Shown in pieces: positions 61,440 to 64,000 of a DNA stretch of 64,000 bases. Under the pieces are notes generated by a model, which did not search any database, was not told the origin of the DNA, and saw nothing but the letters and a program-made list of their open reading frames with translations. Position 1 is the first letter of the stretch. Each line of letters opens with the position of its first letter. This DNA is from Mesostigma viride. Taxonomy: Eukaryota; Streptophyta; Mesostigmatophyceae; Mesostigmatales; Mesostigmataceae. The stretch lies in contig RPFO01000448.1 in NCBI GenBank assembly GCA_009746045.1, positions 1,722,547 through 1,786,546 of the forward strand, given 5' to 3'. The position numbers and the translations under genes were made by a program.

Positions 61440-62910
61440 TAATCTACACTACTACTGCTGTATTCCCCTAAGCTGGGGTGTCTGGAGGTGCTGGGGCAGC
61501 GGGGGTCGCTCAGTGCCAGGGCTTGTGGCCGATGTAGATGGCCGGCCGCCCCCTTCCAATACACCGGCATCCACGCCGCGGTCTGCCGGAGCTGGAGATA
61601 GGTCGGCCATAGCTCCCGTCGCCGTTGTCGCTGCGCCAGGGTCAAGTCGTCGTCCAGGGTGTAGTGAGTCTTCTCGAGCCACTTGCACGGTGTCTGAGAA
61701 AAAAAATCTTGTCCGCCGGGTTCGATCTCAAAGATGAGCAGAAGCGGAGGCGCCCCTGCAGGTACACTTACATACTTACCCCGAATTTTTTTGAATTTCA
61801 AGATTTTAATTTGAATTTTAATCTAAAATGAAATAAAAGCTATCTGGAAGCCAGAAATTAACAATTTAGATTTAAAAGATCTTGCTGTGAAGCGTATAAA
61901 TATAAACTCTCATGTTGTAAAATTGATTTCTCAATTTTTGGACTTAACCCGCGAGCTAGCGGGGAAGGCGGTGGGCGTCCAGCTTGATCTCACCAATGAG
62001 GCCCATGCGGCCAAGGATTTCTCTCGCAAACGCGTGCATGTGCAAGCGTCACGGAATTCTCACCTTTCACCAGGTCGAAGAACTCTTGGCGATGACATTA
62101 AGGCTGTGCTTGTCGAGCTCGACCTCCTCAGTCCTCGCGGAGGTCGAGCGCACGTCTGCTGCTTGACAACTTGAGCTGTGCTGCGACGGCGGAGGTGGTA
62201 GAGGTGGTGTGGTACTAATTAATTGAGCATGTCCGCCCTCTGGGTGGGAGGGGCACCGCCAGCGCCCGGGCCAGCGGGGGCTGGCTTGGCGGCAATGTCC
62301 TTCACCGCCTGGGCGGTGAGGCCTGCGGTGTTTTAATTGCAGGCACTCAATGGCGATGGTGAACATTGTCCTGGAGGCGCTTGCATGTCGATGTCACGGA
62401 GCTGGGCGGTGATGGAGTCGCGGTGGAGACGGTGGGGGGGGCCGGGGGGTTGGAGGCGAGGAGGGTGGAGGTGGCGGTGGATTGTTGTTTTGGTGGCGGG
62501 GAGCTCGGCAGCCACTGTGCAGCCCACGGCTGCCACATCCGCAGCGAGGGGAGTCACGTGCTGCGCGATGGCTTCTTGAAGGTGGTGGAGGAAGGTGGAT
62601 TCGGTCAAGGGGGAGGGGAAAAAAGGTCGTCGGCAGAGCGCTTAAGGAGGGAAAAGAGAGCGGCGAGCTGAAGGCGCAGTCGGGACCAGCCGGGCAGGTG
62701 GCCCCGTCAGATACGCGGTTGGAAAACCGGTCGTCAACTCCATTGCTGATTGCGGAGGCGCATAATTTGGAGTGGAGTTGCTGGCACAGCTAGGGTGCAA
62801 GGAGCGAGGCGTACGACCCAAAAAACACGAGCTCTAGTATATAATCTTGGTGCCAAAACGTGAAAGTTATGGGCTCCGCCGTCAGCGCCCATGCATGGCT
62901 AGGTACCGTG
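61440..62910 (-). pseudogene. ORF1-type element, copy 3, with AT-rich insertion
   Basis: The minus strand carries TESTFLHHLQEAIAQHVTPL near 62600, AADVAAVG, a middle part at 61950-62340 and the C-terminal TLDDDLTLAQRQRRRELWP near 61640. An AT-rich insertion of about 160 bp (about 61787-61949) interrupts CCCCG/CGAGC relative to copies 1 and 2. Several frameshifts. The 5'UTR similarity reaches about 62900. Confidence 0.78.
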
Positions 62911-63641
62911 AGGGCCTCACGTGCGTGGCTCGTGCACAGCCATCATTGGCTCGTGGTGGACGCATGCACTCATTGTGGATTGTTCATTATTGACTAGTGA
63001 ATTACACGTAGTCCGGTCGGGGACTATCTTAAATAAATTGGAAAAAATTAGACCCTCGAATGGATTGTATTTGAAAATGCAGGTACGTTGCTAACGGGTA
63101 CTAGTCTAGCGGGCAGCAGGGCCCTCATGGACACCGACGATTGCGCCCGTGGCGGGTCATGCGGCGCCTTCCCTATAATGTCCGGACTTCAGCCGAGAGG
63201 CTTGTAAGCCTCCACTCCGCAGTACCTGACGCCAATCACGCCATGCACTTATCCATCAGCCTACAGTCTTTTTCCTTTCTTTATGTGCCATGTACCCGCC
63301 CTACCTGTGCCCGGCCCACCCATGCATCCATGTCCCGACCGACATCCCCACGCCACGAATACGTACACCCTTAGTACGTACCGCCCCACAACAAATTAGT
63401 CCCCCTACACCATTGCACCCTGCCGACCCCACCCCCGCTGCCCGGCCCCACCATCAGATGACTCCACCCAATAAAACCATCCGGCATCCACGCAATTAAC
63501 CATAAACAACTCTCACACGAACCTGTGACCTATACGCACACGATCCCCACTATACTAACGTACCACTGTGTCCCACAACTACTTACTTAACCTAGTCGCT
63601 ACCCCATATAACAACAAGGTCCCCCATGCCCCCGCCAAAAA

Positions 63642-63676
<35 letters not shown>

Positions 63677-64000
63677 ACGCACCACCGACCACCACTCCCG
63701 CTACCACACACACAGCACCCCAGACTAGAGCCTACCCACCCATCTCACCTCTTACAACGATCTCACCCGTTTCCAGTACAGGCCAACCACGAGTCAAGTA
63801 CCCCGCCCGTGTCCACCGCGACACCCATAGGACCCACCCCCGGCCTGGCACCGACTGCACGCCCCTCCATACGACTCCCCCCCACCCCCCACCCCGGCCC
63901 CGCCTACTATGCAGAGGGACTATCGGCAAGCGCACTATTCGCGGGACGACACGGGATTTCTGACCGGGGGCCGCCACCACGCCCCGAGCCGTGGCCCGTG
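62911..64000. other. Terminal stretch of the window, nothing supported
   Basis: A C-rich, Pro-codon-biased stretch from 63280 gives open frames in several phases without domains. A pure C-run of about 36 lies at 63640-63676. Confidence 0.4.

Overview
This is a nuclear window from a eukaryote, most likely a unicellular alga or other flagellated protist. Genes are split by canonical GT-AG introns whose phases close exactly. Coding exons are GC-rich, with the strongest contrast against AT-richer flanks. Spacers and introns are loaded with microsatellites, minisatellites and nested transposable elements. I cannot name the organism. Three genes have a TGTAA pentamer 36-98 nt after the stop, which is the poly(A) signal of green algae. 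A clear cytoplasmic dynein-1 intermediate chain, which land plants and Chlamydomonas lack as far as I recall, argues against a derived plant or chlorophyte.

Six host genes can be modelled. (1) The C-terminal part of an ING-family chromatin reader with a PHD finger, 733-5271 (+). (2) A 701-residue START-like protein with a long Ser-rich tail, 12308-16676 (+). (3) A 589-residue PA-TM-RING (RMR-type) E3 ligase, 20231-24642 (-). (4) A 380-residue TlyA/FtsJ-type RNA methyltransferase with a mitochondrial-type presequence, 25865-31965 (+). (5) A very large SFI1-like centrin-binding repeat protein, 39158-46110 (-). (6) A 772-residue DYNC1I-type dynein intermediate chain, 47346-51645 (+). Genes 3/4 and 5/6 are head-to-head pairs, each with about 1.2 kb of shared upstream DNA. 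The second pair joins two microtubule-organising functions.

Mobile DNA fills the rest. At 6.8-11 kb a 5'-truncated LINE (LINE-A) sits inside an older relative with a perfect 16-bp target-site duplication. At 33.3-38.5 kb there are four decayed pieces of a second LINE (LINE-B), kilobase-scale (CCCA)n/(CCAT)n arrays, and a composite tRNA-like SINE inserted with a 14-bp duplication. From 52.8 kb to 62.9 kb there are three copies of a LINE ORF1-type gene. One is split by a piggyBac-like element (TTAA target, 14-bp terminal inverted repeats) and one by a hAT-like element (12-bp terminal inverted repeats, 8-bp imperfect duplication). Sister copies supply the empty sites.

A recurring short module, a hairpin of the form CTCC(C)-CAAC-(G)GGAG next to a (TTAA)n-type tail, ends many of these repeats. 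It looks like a shared 3' end used by several retroelement families. Another dispersed repeat (four copies) carries an EF-hand-like coding remnant. Introns are hot spots for tandem expansion. The ING intron holds a 58-bp minisatellite that appears to have grown out of its own 5' splice site, and the methyltransferase intron 3 carries about 580 bp of (CCCA/CCCG)n.
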